22,170 nt of DNA, taken from contig CAYUZU010000045.1 of assembly GCA_964448675.1 (NCBI GenBank), positions 1 through 22,170 of the forward strand, written 5' to 3'. Made by a program: the position numbers and the translations under genes. Shown here in pieces: positions 8,257 through 14,367 of the stretch. The stretch comes from CAYUZU01 sp964448675. GTDB taxonomy: Bacteria > Planctomycetota > Phycisphaerae > UBA1845 > Fen-1342. The notes beneath the pieces are model-generated. The model was not told where the DNA came from and made no database searches. It saw nothing but the letters and a program-made list of their open reading frames with translations. Each line of letters opens with the position of its first letter. The first letter of the stretch is position 1.

Positions 8257-8355
8257 TTAGTCTCCGATAGGGCATAAGGTGGATGCCGCGCGAGCCGGCA
8301 ACCGTCCCATATGCCCGAGTGGCGGGGGTCAGCGCCTCGGGTTGACGGAGACTGA
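8257..8355 (+). ncRNA. Candidate structured leader RNA controlling the PilZ gene
   Basis: The outer stem P1 pairs TTAGTCTCCG (8257-8266) with CGGAGACTGA (8346-8355): ten pairs, one of them a G-U wobble. Inside it, P2 pairs GGGCATA (8270-8276) with TATGCCC (8310-8316). P2 is capped by GGT (8278-8280)/ACC (8301-8303), a three-base bulge and TGCCG (8284-8288)/CGGCA (8296-8300) with a 7-nt loop. P3 pairs GA/TC and GGCG (8321-8324)/CGCC (8333-8336). Together they form a closed three-way-junction-like fold. The GGAG Shine-Dalgarno (8347-8350) of the PilZ ATG at 8358 lies in the 3' arm of P1, so folding would hide it. This is the layout of a translational riboswitch or thermosensor. It does not match the c-di-GMP-I, c-di-GMP-II, SAM or cobalamin consensus as I know them. 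Pairing was checked by eye; no energy was computed. Confidence 0.6.
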
Positions 8356-8357
8356 GC

Positions 8358-8786
8358 ATGAGCGATCGCATGACCAACGCGCGGGGGGCCGTACGCAGTT
8401 CGGCCGTCGGCAAGCCGGCGGCGATGGAGCCGACCGTAACGGGCGTCGCAAGAAACACCGGGGCCAAGGTGGCGGTGGCGACGGCGCAGCGTCGTGCGAC
8501 GCGGCGCGTGCCGCACCGCGTGCCGTGCCGCGTGCACCTGATCGATGCCCGCACCGGAGCGAGCCGGGCGCTGGTGGGGGAGACGATTGACCTGTCGCCG
8601 GCGGGGGCGGCGATTCGCGTAGGGGTGGATGTGCCGGTGGGGACGTGGGTGGAGACGCTGGTGCCGCACGCCCATGGCGACCCGCTGTTCATCTGCGGGG
8701 TGGTGGTGCGGAGCCGACAGGCGCTGCACCAGCAGTACGAGATCGGGATCGAGATCGCCCCGGACGCCACGCCGGACTTCCTGTAG
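8358..8786 (+). CDS. PilZ-domain protein
   Basis: This 142-residue protein has a basic, low-complexity N-terminus of about 45 residues and then a PilZ domain. The c-di-GMP-binding signature is present: an Arg-rich RRVPHRVPCR stretch at 49-58 containing RxxxR (R50/R54 or R54/R58), then DLSPAG at 78-83 matching D/NxSxxG. The following strands (AAIRVGVDVPVG, FICGVVVRSRQ, YEIGIEIA) complete the barrel. It should be a cytoplasmic c-di-GMP receptor acting on motility, polysaccharide or pilus functions, although some PilZ proteins do not bind the ligand. The gene stands alone, with a structured leader upstream (8257-8355) and a terminator-like hairpin downstream (8825-8859). The start is set by GGAG seven bases before the ATG. 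Confidence 0.85.
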   Translation: MSDRMTNARGAVRSSAVGKPAAMEPTVTGVARNTGAKVAVATAQRRATRRVPHRVPCRVHLIDARTGASRALVGETIDLSPAGAAIRVGVDVPVGTWVETLVPHAHGDPLFICGVVVRSRQALHQQYEIGIEIAPDATPDFL

Positions 8787-8824
8787 ACCGAAGACCAGAT
8801 CCCAAAACCAACAGCCCCGGGCAG

Positions 8825-8859
8825 CGGGCCGTATCTGCGGATGCGGCCCGTTTCGCTTT
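8825..8859 (+). terminator. Rho-independent-like terminator of the PilZ gene
   Basis: CGGGCCG (8825-8831) pairs perfectly with CGGCCCG (8844-8850) around a 12-nt loop and is followed by TTTCGCTTT. It lies 38 bases after the PilZ stop. The rest of the gap to 8996 holds short GC-rich palindromes (for example CCCGG at 8897-8901 with CCGGG at 8911-8915) that could end the convergent oxidoreductase transcript, but no gene. Confidence 0.55.
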
Positions 8860-8996
8860 GGCGGTCGAGTCGCGGAGCGATCGGTTGCGGGCGTTGCCCG
8901 GCCCACCGGCCCGGGACCCACCTCGTCCGACGGGTCGGCGGCCGCGGCGAGCGGAGGGCAACTCGGCTTTGCTTCGTGCGGTACGGTGCCCAGACG

Positions 8997-10070
8997 CTAC
9001 TCGGTGTCGGGGCGGACGGCCTGGCCGAAGATGTCGGCGGCGAGGCCGACGCGGTCCGACGTGGCGCCGTCCCAACGGTGGGCCGAGAGCGACGCGACGA
9101 CCTGCTCGGCCAGGCGCACGGCGGCGAGGCCGTCTTCGCCGGTGACCGGGGGCCGGTCGCCGGTGCGGATGGCGTTGAGGAAGCCCTCGAGCTCGGTCCG
9201 CAGGGGGTCCTGGTCGTCGATCTGGAGCGGTTCGACGTGGACCATCTTGCCGAAGTCGAGCCCGGCCATCTGGGAGAGGTCCTCGATGTTCTTCTCGCGG
9301 GCGAGTTTGAGGATGTCGAGGTTCTTGTCCAGCGTGATCGCCACGCCGACCTTCTTCTGGTAGTCGAGCGAGACGTAGGCGTTCTCGGCGAAGACGCGCA
9401 GCTTGCGCTCGGTCTTCAGTGCGAGGCGCGAGGCGGTGAGGTTGGCGACGGCGCCGTTGCGGCAGCGCACGCGGGCGTTGGCGATGTCCTCGTAGCGGGC
9501 GAGGACGTTGACGCCCACCGCGTCGACGCTGGTGACCTCGTCGCGGACGAGGTGGAGCATGATGTCGATGTCGTGGATCATCAGGTCGAACACGACGCCG
9601 ACGTCGGCCGAACGAAACGTGAAGGGGCTGATGCGATGGGTCTCGACGAACTTGGGGCGCAGGCCGAGGCGGTCGACGGCGCGGACGGCCGGGTTGAGGC
9701 GCTCGGTGTGGCCGACCGCCACGACGACGTCGTGCTGCTTGCCGAGCGCGACGATCTGCTCGCCGTCGGCGGACGATTGGGCCAGCGGCTTCTCGATCAG
9801 CACGTGGATGCCGCGCTGGATGAGCTCACGGCTGACGTCCAGGTGGGCCAGGGTCGGGACCGCGACGCTCACGGCGGTAACTGCGCCCATCTCCGGCGTG
9901 AGGGTGGGGCCGAACTTGGCGCCGACGGGCTCGGCCAGCTCGCGGGCGCGGTCCACATTGGTGTCGATGACGGCGACGAGACGGGCCTCGGGCATGTCGT
10001 GGTACTTCTTGACGTGCCACTTGCCCATGTGGCCAGCGCCGATGACGGCAACAGGAATCGGGTCGTTCAC
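8997..10070 (-). CDS. Gfo/Idh/MocA-family NAD(P)-dependent oxidoreductase, possibly GnnA-like
   Basis: The 357-residue protein has an N-terminal Rossmann fold with the dinucleotide motif GAGHMG at 11-16, the conserved EKP catalytic loop at 93-95 and the MIHDIDI segment at 165-171 that supplies active-site His/Asp, followed by the usual C-terminal beta-sheet domain. Members oxidise or reduce sugars and sugar nucleotides. It lies after lpxA in the lipid A block. In Acidithiobacillus, GnnA of this family oxidises the 3-OH of UDP-GlcNAc and is encoded beside lpxA, so a similar role is a reasonable hypothesis. The companion aminotransferase GnnB is not visible. The start is a GTG at 10070 with AGGGGA six bases upstream. 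A 242-base gap separates it from lpxA, so it may have its own promoter. Confidence 0.85.
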   Translation of the reverse strand: MNDPIPVAVIGAGHMGKWHVKKYHDMPEARLVAVIDTNVDRARELAEPVGAKFGPTLTPEMGAVTAVSVAVPTLAHLDVSRELIQRGIHVLIEKPLAQSSADGEQIVALGKQHDVVVAVGHTERLNPAVRAVDRLGLRPKFVETHRISPFTFRSADVGVVFDLMIHDIDIMLHLVRDEVTSVDAVGVNVLARYEDIANARVRCRNGAVANLTASRLALKTERKLRVFAENAYVSLDYQKKVGVAITLDKNLDILKLAREKNIEDLSQMAGLDFGKMVHVEPLQIDDQDPLRTELEGFLNAIRTGDRPPVTGEDGLAAVRLAEQVVASLSAHRWDGATSDRVGLAADIFGQAVRPDTE

Positions 10071-10171
10071 AGCGTTTCCCCTGTGTTGTTCTCAGTTGAG
10101 TCCGGCGAGGGGACAAAGCAGAGCAATGTCCGACCAGGGACCAGGCAGAGCCATATCCTATCACATTCGTC

Positions 10172-10194
10172 GTGCCACGGCTCTGCGAGCCGTG
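10172..10194. repeat. Palindromic repeat copy 1
   Basis: The stem CCACGGCTC (10175-10183) pairs perfectly with GAGCCGTGG (10187-10195) around TGC. The 23-base core is identical to the copy at 13546-13568 except for one loop base. It sits in the 242-base gap between lpxA and the oxidoreductase gene, a gap with no other gene or clear promoter. Confidence 0.6.
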
Positions 10195-10312
10195 GAGTCC
10201 ATCCGGTGCGGAGCCCGGCGGCGACCGCCCTTTCCCGGGCCGTGCTGCGCGCTGCCGCACCATCAGCCCCGCGACGCGCGCCGGCGGACGCTGCGGGCCG
10301 GGCGGCACTGCA

Positions 10313-11185
10313 CTAGCGCTGCCGTTCGTAGAACGCGGCGCGGTCGGCATCGGTGTCGTTGCGGTAGTGCTCGCGGACGCGGCCGAAGATGCCGACGTCC
10401 AGCTTGCGCCGCAGGAAGTCGACAAGATAGCGTACGTGCTCGTCGTGAATGAGGCCATCAGCCTCGATCGCGCGCAAGGCCTCGCGCGTGCGCAGCGGCG
10501 AGCGCTCGCCGTGCCGGGCGTACAGGAGGCGCGCGGCCTCCTTCAGGTTGGTGATGTTGTCCTGCGAGAACTGCCAGCGGCGCAGGCCCTCGACGTTGGC
10601 GCCGCGGACACTCTGGTCGTAGCCGAGCACCTTCATGTAGGGCGGCACGTCGTGGGTGACGCGCGTCATTCCGCCAACGTAGGCGTTGCGCCCGACGGTC
10701 ACGAAGTGGTGCATGGCCGACGCGCCGCCCACGGTGACACAGTCCTCGATCCGCACATGACCGGCAATCTGCACGGCGTTGGCAATGACGACGTTGTTGC
10801 CGAGCTCGGAGTCATGCGCGACATGGACGCCCACCATGAACAGGTTGTGGTTGCCGATGCGCGTGACGCCGCCACTCTGGCGGTCGACCTCGGTTCCGCG
10901 GTGAATGGTAACGAGCTCGCGGAACATGTTCTCGGCCCCGACGACGAGCCTGGTCGGACCGCCCTTGTACTTGAGATCCTGCGGCGCCGCCCCCAGCACG
11001 CAGCCGGAGAAGAAGACGTTACCCGGGCCGAATTCCGCGGGGCCCAGCAGCGTGACGCTGGGTTGCAGCTTGCAGCCATCGCCCAGACGTACGTCGGCGC
11101 CCACGTGGCACAACGGGCCGACCTCGACGTTCTCGCCGATTTCGGCTTTCGGATCGACGTGCGCGGTTGGATGGATCTTGCTCAT
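10313..11185 (-). CDS. lpxA: UDP-N-acetylglucosamine O-acyltransferase (LpxA)
   Basis: LpxA transfers a 3-hydroxyacyl chain from acyl carrier protein to the 3-position of UDP-GlcNAc (or to a 3-amino sugar in some bacteria), the first step of lipid A synthesis in the cytoplasm. The protein shows the left-handed beta-helix hexapeptide repeats, the QDLKY and TIHRGT motifs, the catalytic His of HVAHD (about residue 124, E. coli H125) and the VGGMTRV segment. The second Gly of that segment (about 172) matches E. coli G173, which in that enzyme permits a C14 chain; chain length here is inference. At 290 residues it is longer than the E. coli enzyme by a C-terminal tail. The ATG at 11185 is preferred; an in-frame TTG at 11194 directly abuts the upstream stop. 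Confidence 0.95.
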   Translation of the reverse strand: MSKIHPTAHVDPKAEIGENVEVGPLCHVGADVRLGDGCKLQPSVTLLGPAEFGPGNVFFSGCVLGAAPQDLKYKGGPTRLVVGAENMFRELVTIHRGTEVDRQSGGVTRIGNHNLFMVGVHVAHDSELGNNVVIANAVQIAGHVRIEDCVTVGGASAMHHFVTVGRNAYVGGMTRVTHDVPPYMKVLGYDQSVRGANVEGLRRWQFSQDNITNLKEAARLLYARHGERSPLRTREALRAIEADGLIHDEHVRYLVDFLRRKLDVGIFGRVREHYRNDTDADRAAFYERQR

Positions 11186-11194
11186 CGTGCTCAA

Positions 11195-12505
11195 CTATGC
11201 AGGTTCGGCGTCCACGAGCATGAAACGGATGGTGGCTTCGGCCACGAGTTCGCCGCCGACGGTCGCGCGGCACTGGGTCTGGCCGGTACGCGCTTTGACG
11301 CGGACGGCCTGAGATTCGATCAGCAGTTGATCGCCGGGAATCACTGGCCGGCGGAACTTGACCTTGTCCAGACTGAGCAGGACGGCGACCTTGCCGGTGT
11401 GCTCCAGCTTCTGCGACATGAGGATGCCGCCGAGCTGCGCCATCGCTTCGATGATCAGCACGCCGGGCATGATCGGCTGCCGCGGGTAGTGGCCCTGGAA
11501 GAACGGCTCGTTGATGGTGACGTTCTTGATCCCCACGGCCTTGCGGTCGCCGTCGACCTCGATCACGCGATCGATCAGCAGCATCGGGAAGCGGTGCGGC
11601 AGGATGCGCTGCACGCTGCGGATGTCGAGCTCGGGCACGCCAGTGAGGCGGCGGTCAAACGACTCCCGGCTGCGCGCATCGAGCAGGCGGCGTACCAGCT
11701 CGTGATTCAGGTGGTGACCGGACTTGCGGGCGTACACCTTGCCACAGACAAACGCCCCTGCGAGCATCAGGTCGCCGACGAGATCGAGAATCTTGTGCCG
11801 GACGCACTCGTCGTCGTAGCGGTAGTGGTTTTCGATCGGCCCGTCGCGGCCGATGACCAGCACGTCCTCGTAGGTCAGGTGCGTGCCCAGCCCGGCGGCA
11901 CGGAGCTGCTGCGCCTCTTCCTCGAGCACGAAGGTGCGAGCCGGGGCGATCTGATCGATGAACCCGTCCGGGTCGAGCTCGAAACGGTAGATCTGGTGAC
12001 CGATCGGCGTCCCCGCGCCGTAGTCCAACTCGTAGATGATCTCCAGCCGATCGCCCTCACCCGGCCAGGCGACGACCTCGGCTTCGCCCTCGGCCACGCG
12101 GGTGGGCTGGGAGATGCGGAGATACTGCCGCTCGGCTTCGAGATCATGCAGACCGGCCGACCGCAGTGATTCGACGAACGGCATGCTGCTGCCGTCGAGG
12201 GCGGGGATCTCGGCGTTGTCGAGCTCGACCACGAGGTTGTCGATGCCGAGGCCACGGATCGCCGCCAGGCAATGCTCGACGGTCTCGATGGCGGCGGTGC
12301 CATTGCGCAGCGACGTGCGCCGGGCGCGCTTGGTGAGATTGTCGACGTGGGCGACGATGCGGGTCGGCTCGGGCTGGTCGGTGCGCACGAACGTGATGCC
12401 CGCGCCGGCGGCGGCCGGGCGGAAGCGCATGGTCACCGGGAAGCCGGTGAACAGACCCCGGCCGGTGACCTCAGCGTCGCGTTGTATCGTTCGCTGCCGA
12501 CTCAA
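11195..12505 (-). CDS. lpxC/fabZ: Bifunctional LpxC-FabZ: UDP-acyl-GlcNAc deacetylase and hydroxyacyl-ACP dehydratase
   Basis: Residues 1 to about 285 are LpxC, the zinc-dependent deacetylase and committed step of lipid A synthesis. Zinc ligands are visible as H78 (TVEHCLAA), H237 and D241 (RHKILDLVGDL), with the catalytic H264 in KSGHHLNH. These correspond to E. coli H79, H238, D242 and H265. Residues about 288-436 are FabZ, with catalytic His 339 (GHYPRQPIMPG) and Glu 353 (EAMAQ), which dehydrates 3-hydroxyacyl-ACP in fatty acid synthesis. Fusions of this kind are known in Bacteroidetes and some other phyla. The start is a TTG at 12505, chosen because MSRQRTIQR aligns with the E. coli N-terminus (MIKQRTLKR). 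It overlaps the end of lpxD by 35 bases. Joining the two competing uses of hydroxyacyl-ACP in one protein may help balance lipid A against fatty acids. Confidence 0.95.
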   Translation of the reverse strand: MSRQRTIQRDAEVTGRGLFTGFPVTMRFRPAAAGAGITFVRTDQPEPTRIVAHVDNLTKRARRTSLRNGTAAIETVEHCLAAIRGLGIDNLVVELDNAEIPALDGSSMPFVESLRSAGLHDLEAERQYLRISQPTRVAEGEAEVVAWPGEGDRLEIIYELDYGAGTPIGHQIYRFELDPDGFIDQIAPARTFVLEEEAQQLRAAGLGTHLTYEDVLVIGRDGPIENHYRYDDECVRHKILDLVGDLMLAGAFVCGKVYARKSGHHLNHELVRRLLDARSRESFDRRLTGVPELDIRSVQRILPHRFPMLLIDRVIEVDGDRKAVGIKNVTINEPFFQGHYPRQPIMPGVLIIEAMAQLGGILMSQKLEHTGKVAVLLSLDKVKFRRPVIPGDQLLIESQAVRVKARTGQTQCRATVGGELVAEATIRFMLVDAEPA

Positions 12506-13520
12506 GTTGCTCGACTCGCTTCGTCAGGGCCCGGATCTTCTGGATCAGCTGTGGCAGCCGTCGCACGCTGACCGCCTGTCGCGCGAATTCGCGATGGTCG
12601 ATCGCCGGGTTGCCGCGGATCATTCTATCCGGCGGCACGTCGGAAGCCACGCCGGCCTTGGAGGCACACAACGCGCGATCACCGATGTGCAAGTGATCGC
12701 CGACGCCGACCTGGCCGCCGAGGACCACGTGGGTACCGAGCGTGGTCGACCCGGAGATCCCGGTCTGGGCCACGATGATGCAGTGGTCGCCGACGCGGAC
12801 ATTGTGGCCGATCTGCACGAGGTTATCAATCTTGGTACCGCGCCCGATGCGGGTCTCGCCACTGCGGGCCCGGTCGATGCAGACGTTGGCGCCGATCTCG
12901 ACGTCGTCTTCGATGACGACGTGGCCGATCTGGGGGATCTTGATGTGGCGGCCGTCGCGCACGTGATAGCCGAAACCGTCGGCCCCGATGGTGGCGTTGG
13001 GGTGGATGATGACGCGGTCACCGATGGCGGTGCGCTCGCGGACGACCACGTTGGGCCACAGGACGCAGTCGCGGCCGACACGGGCGCCCGGCCCGATGTA
13101 GACGCCCGGATGCAGCTGAGTCCCGGGGCCGATCTCCGCCCCCGCGGCGACGTAAACGTTGGCGCCGATGCCGGCGCCGTCGATCTTCGCGGCTTTGCTG
13201 ACGCGGGCATCGGGGTGGACGCCGACCGGCACCTCCGGCAGGGGCGGGGCCAGCGCGGCCAGGGCGTCGCACAGCGCGAGATCCGGGTCGGCGACCCGGA
13301 TGACCGTCAGGTGCGGCGGCACGTCGCAATCGGTTGGCACGAGCACGATGCCGGCCTTCGTGGTGGTGAGACGGGACAGGTACGCCGCGTTGCCGACCCA
13401 GGAGAGGGCGTCCGGGCCGGCCGCCGCCAGCGGCGCCACCGTCGAGACGACGCGGTTACCGTCGCCGGCGAGTTCGCCGGCGAGGCGTTGAGCGAGTTCA
13501 GCGGCCGTCATCGCAGGCAT
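12471..13520 (-). CDS. lpxD: UDP-3-O-acylglucosamine N-acyltransferase (LpxD)
   Basis: LpxD adds the second 3-hydroxyacyl chain to the 2-amino group produced by LpxC. The 349-residue protein has the N-terminal uridine-binding domain (about 1-100), the left-handed beta-helix made of hexapeptide repeats (about 103-310) and a C-terminal helix. The GADGFGY motif is at about 179-185 and the catalytic His is H239 in QIGHNV, the same number as in E. coli. The ATG at 13520 has GGAG nine bases upstream. The C-terminal 35 bases overlap the start of the LpxC-FabZ gene. The order skp, lpxD, then fabZ and lpxA copies the well-known proteobacterial cluster, here with lpxC inserted by fusion to fabZ. Confidence 0.95.
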   Translation of the reverse strand: MPAMTAAELAQRLAGELAGDGNRVVSTVAPLAAAGPDALSWVGNAAYLSRLTTTKAGIVLVPTDCDVPPHLTVIRVADPDLALCDALAALAPPLPEVPVGVHPDARVSKAAKIDGAGIGANVYVAAGAEIGPGTQLHPGVYIGPGARVGRDCVLWPNVVVRERTAIGDRVIIHPNATIGADGFGYHVRDGRHIKIPQIGHVVIEDDVEIGANVCIDRARSGETRIGRGTKIDNLVQIGHNVRVGDHCIIVAQTGISGSTTLGTHVVLGGQVGVGDHLHIGDRALCASKAGVASDVPPDRMIRGNPAIDHREFARQAVSVRRLPQLIQKIRALTKRVEQLESAANDTTRR

Positions 13521-13545
13521 GGTTTGCCACTCCGTCCGCCACCGT

Positions 13546-13568
13546 GTGCCACGGCTCTGTGAGCCGTG
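13546..13568. repeat. Palindromic repeat copy 2
   Basis: CACGGCTC (13550-13557) and GAGCCGTG (13561-13568) form an 8-bp stem with the loop TGT. It matches the copy at 10172-10194 in 22 of 23 bases. It lies in the 91-base gap between the Skp and LpxD genes, where it could act as an attenuator or mRNA stabiliser. Confidence 0.6.
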
Positions 13569-13611
13569 CGTTTCGTCCCATGCGGCGCTCGGACGCCACT
13601 TCGGTCCGCGC

Positions 13612-14238
13612 TCAATCGAGCTTGAGCATGTCGACTTGCGGTTGGGACCGATACGTCTTGTTGATCTCGTCCAGCACTTCCTGCGTCAGGTTGGCGTGGT
13701 CCGCGCAATACAGCACCTTGTTCCGGCGCACCTGCTCCTGAATCTGCTGCGGGTCCATGGATTGTGGCGTGAAGTCGCCCAGGTACAGCACGACATCGTA
13801 GCCCTTCTCCTGGGCGACCTTTGCGACCGCGTCCTGCACCTCACGGTAGATCTTCACCGACCAGCGGGCGATCTCGGCGGTCATGTCCGTTTCCTTGACC
13901 TCGCCCCAGACCTTGTACTCGATCGTCATCTGCCGCAGGGCACGCATGCGCTCCGCCCGGGTCGGCTCGTCGGCGTCAAGCTTCTCCACCGCGGCCAGTC
14001 GCTCGTCGATCTCCGCCCGGCGCCGCTCGTTCTCGGCGTTGAGCTCCTGCTCGGTGGCCGCGATTTCCTCGCGCAGGTCCTTCGAGCGCTGATACTCGTT
14101 GATGACCTTCATCACGTCGACACACGCGACGCGAGCCCCGCCCGCGCCGCTCTGCGCCTGAATTCGTTCCGTCATCGCCAGCGCGAGAACGCTCGCACCC
14201 GCCAGACCCAGAAGTACGGTAAGCGCCGAATTCCTCAT
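13612..14238 (-). CDS. Skp/OmpH-family periplasmic chaperone
   Basis: The 208-residue protein starts with a hydrophobic signal sequence of about 28 residues (VLLGLAGASVLALA, probable cleavage after the following QA). The core has the OmpH family beta strand VACVDVMKV, a long charged coiled coil rich in Glu and Arg (about 50-105), and a C-terminal strand region with YDVVLYLG. Skp-type chaperones form trimeric tentacled cages that carry unfolded outer-membrane proteins through the periplasm. The position directly upstream of lpxD is characteristic. GAGGAG lies six bases before the ATG. The C-terminus (DQVRRNKVLYCADHANL-like region and LDEINKTY) is longer than in E. coli Skp. Confidence 0.88.
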   Translation of the reverse strand: MRNSALTVLLGLAGASVLALAMTERIQAQSGAGGARVACVDVMKVINEYQRSKDLREEIAATEQELNAENERRRAEIDERLAAVEKLDADEPTRAERMRALRQMTIEYKVWGEVKETDMTAEIARWSVKIYREVQDAVAKVAQEKGYDVVLYLGDFTPQSMDPQQIQEQVRRNKVLYCADHANLTQEVLDEINKTYRSQPQVDMLKLD

Positions 14239-14339
14239 TACACACTCCTCATGCTGTGGTTGATTGCACGGCCTACTGCCCGCGGCCAGGGGGACCGCTC
14301 CGCCCGTCCGCTCGCTCGATGCACCATTGTCGCCGGTTG

Positions 14340-14364
14340 GCGCGGCTTCACAAGGGCGCCGCGC
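14340..14364 (-). terminator. GC-rich hairpin just after the dacB-like gene
   Basis: GCGCGGC (14340-14346) pairs with GCCGCGC (14358-14364) over an 11-nt loop, beginning three bases past the stop codon of the carboxypeptidase gene. No T-run follows on the minus strand, so it may only attenuate read-through into the Skp gene. The rest of the 129-base gap holds the Skp Shine-Dalgarno and nothing else that I recognise. Confidence 0.3.
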
Positions 14365-14367
14365 GGG

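Noticed and set aside
8278..8303. Resemblance of GGTGGA and CGGCAACC to SAM-I/SAM-IV riboswitch core
   Set aside because: Other conserved parts (GGTGCCAATTCC-like segment, kink-turn, pseudoknot loop) are not found, and the downstream gene is PilZ, not sulphur metabolism. The shared short words are probably chance.
6032..8770. Open frame of 912 codons on the minus strand over the BatA-like and PilZ genes
   Set aside because: Composition is Arg/His/Pro-rich without motifs, and it crosses several well-supported plus-strand genes and a gap.
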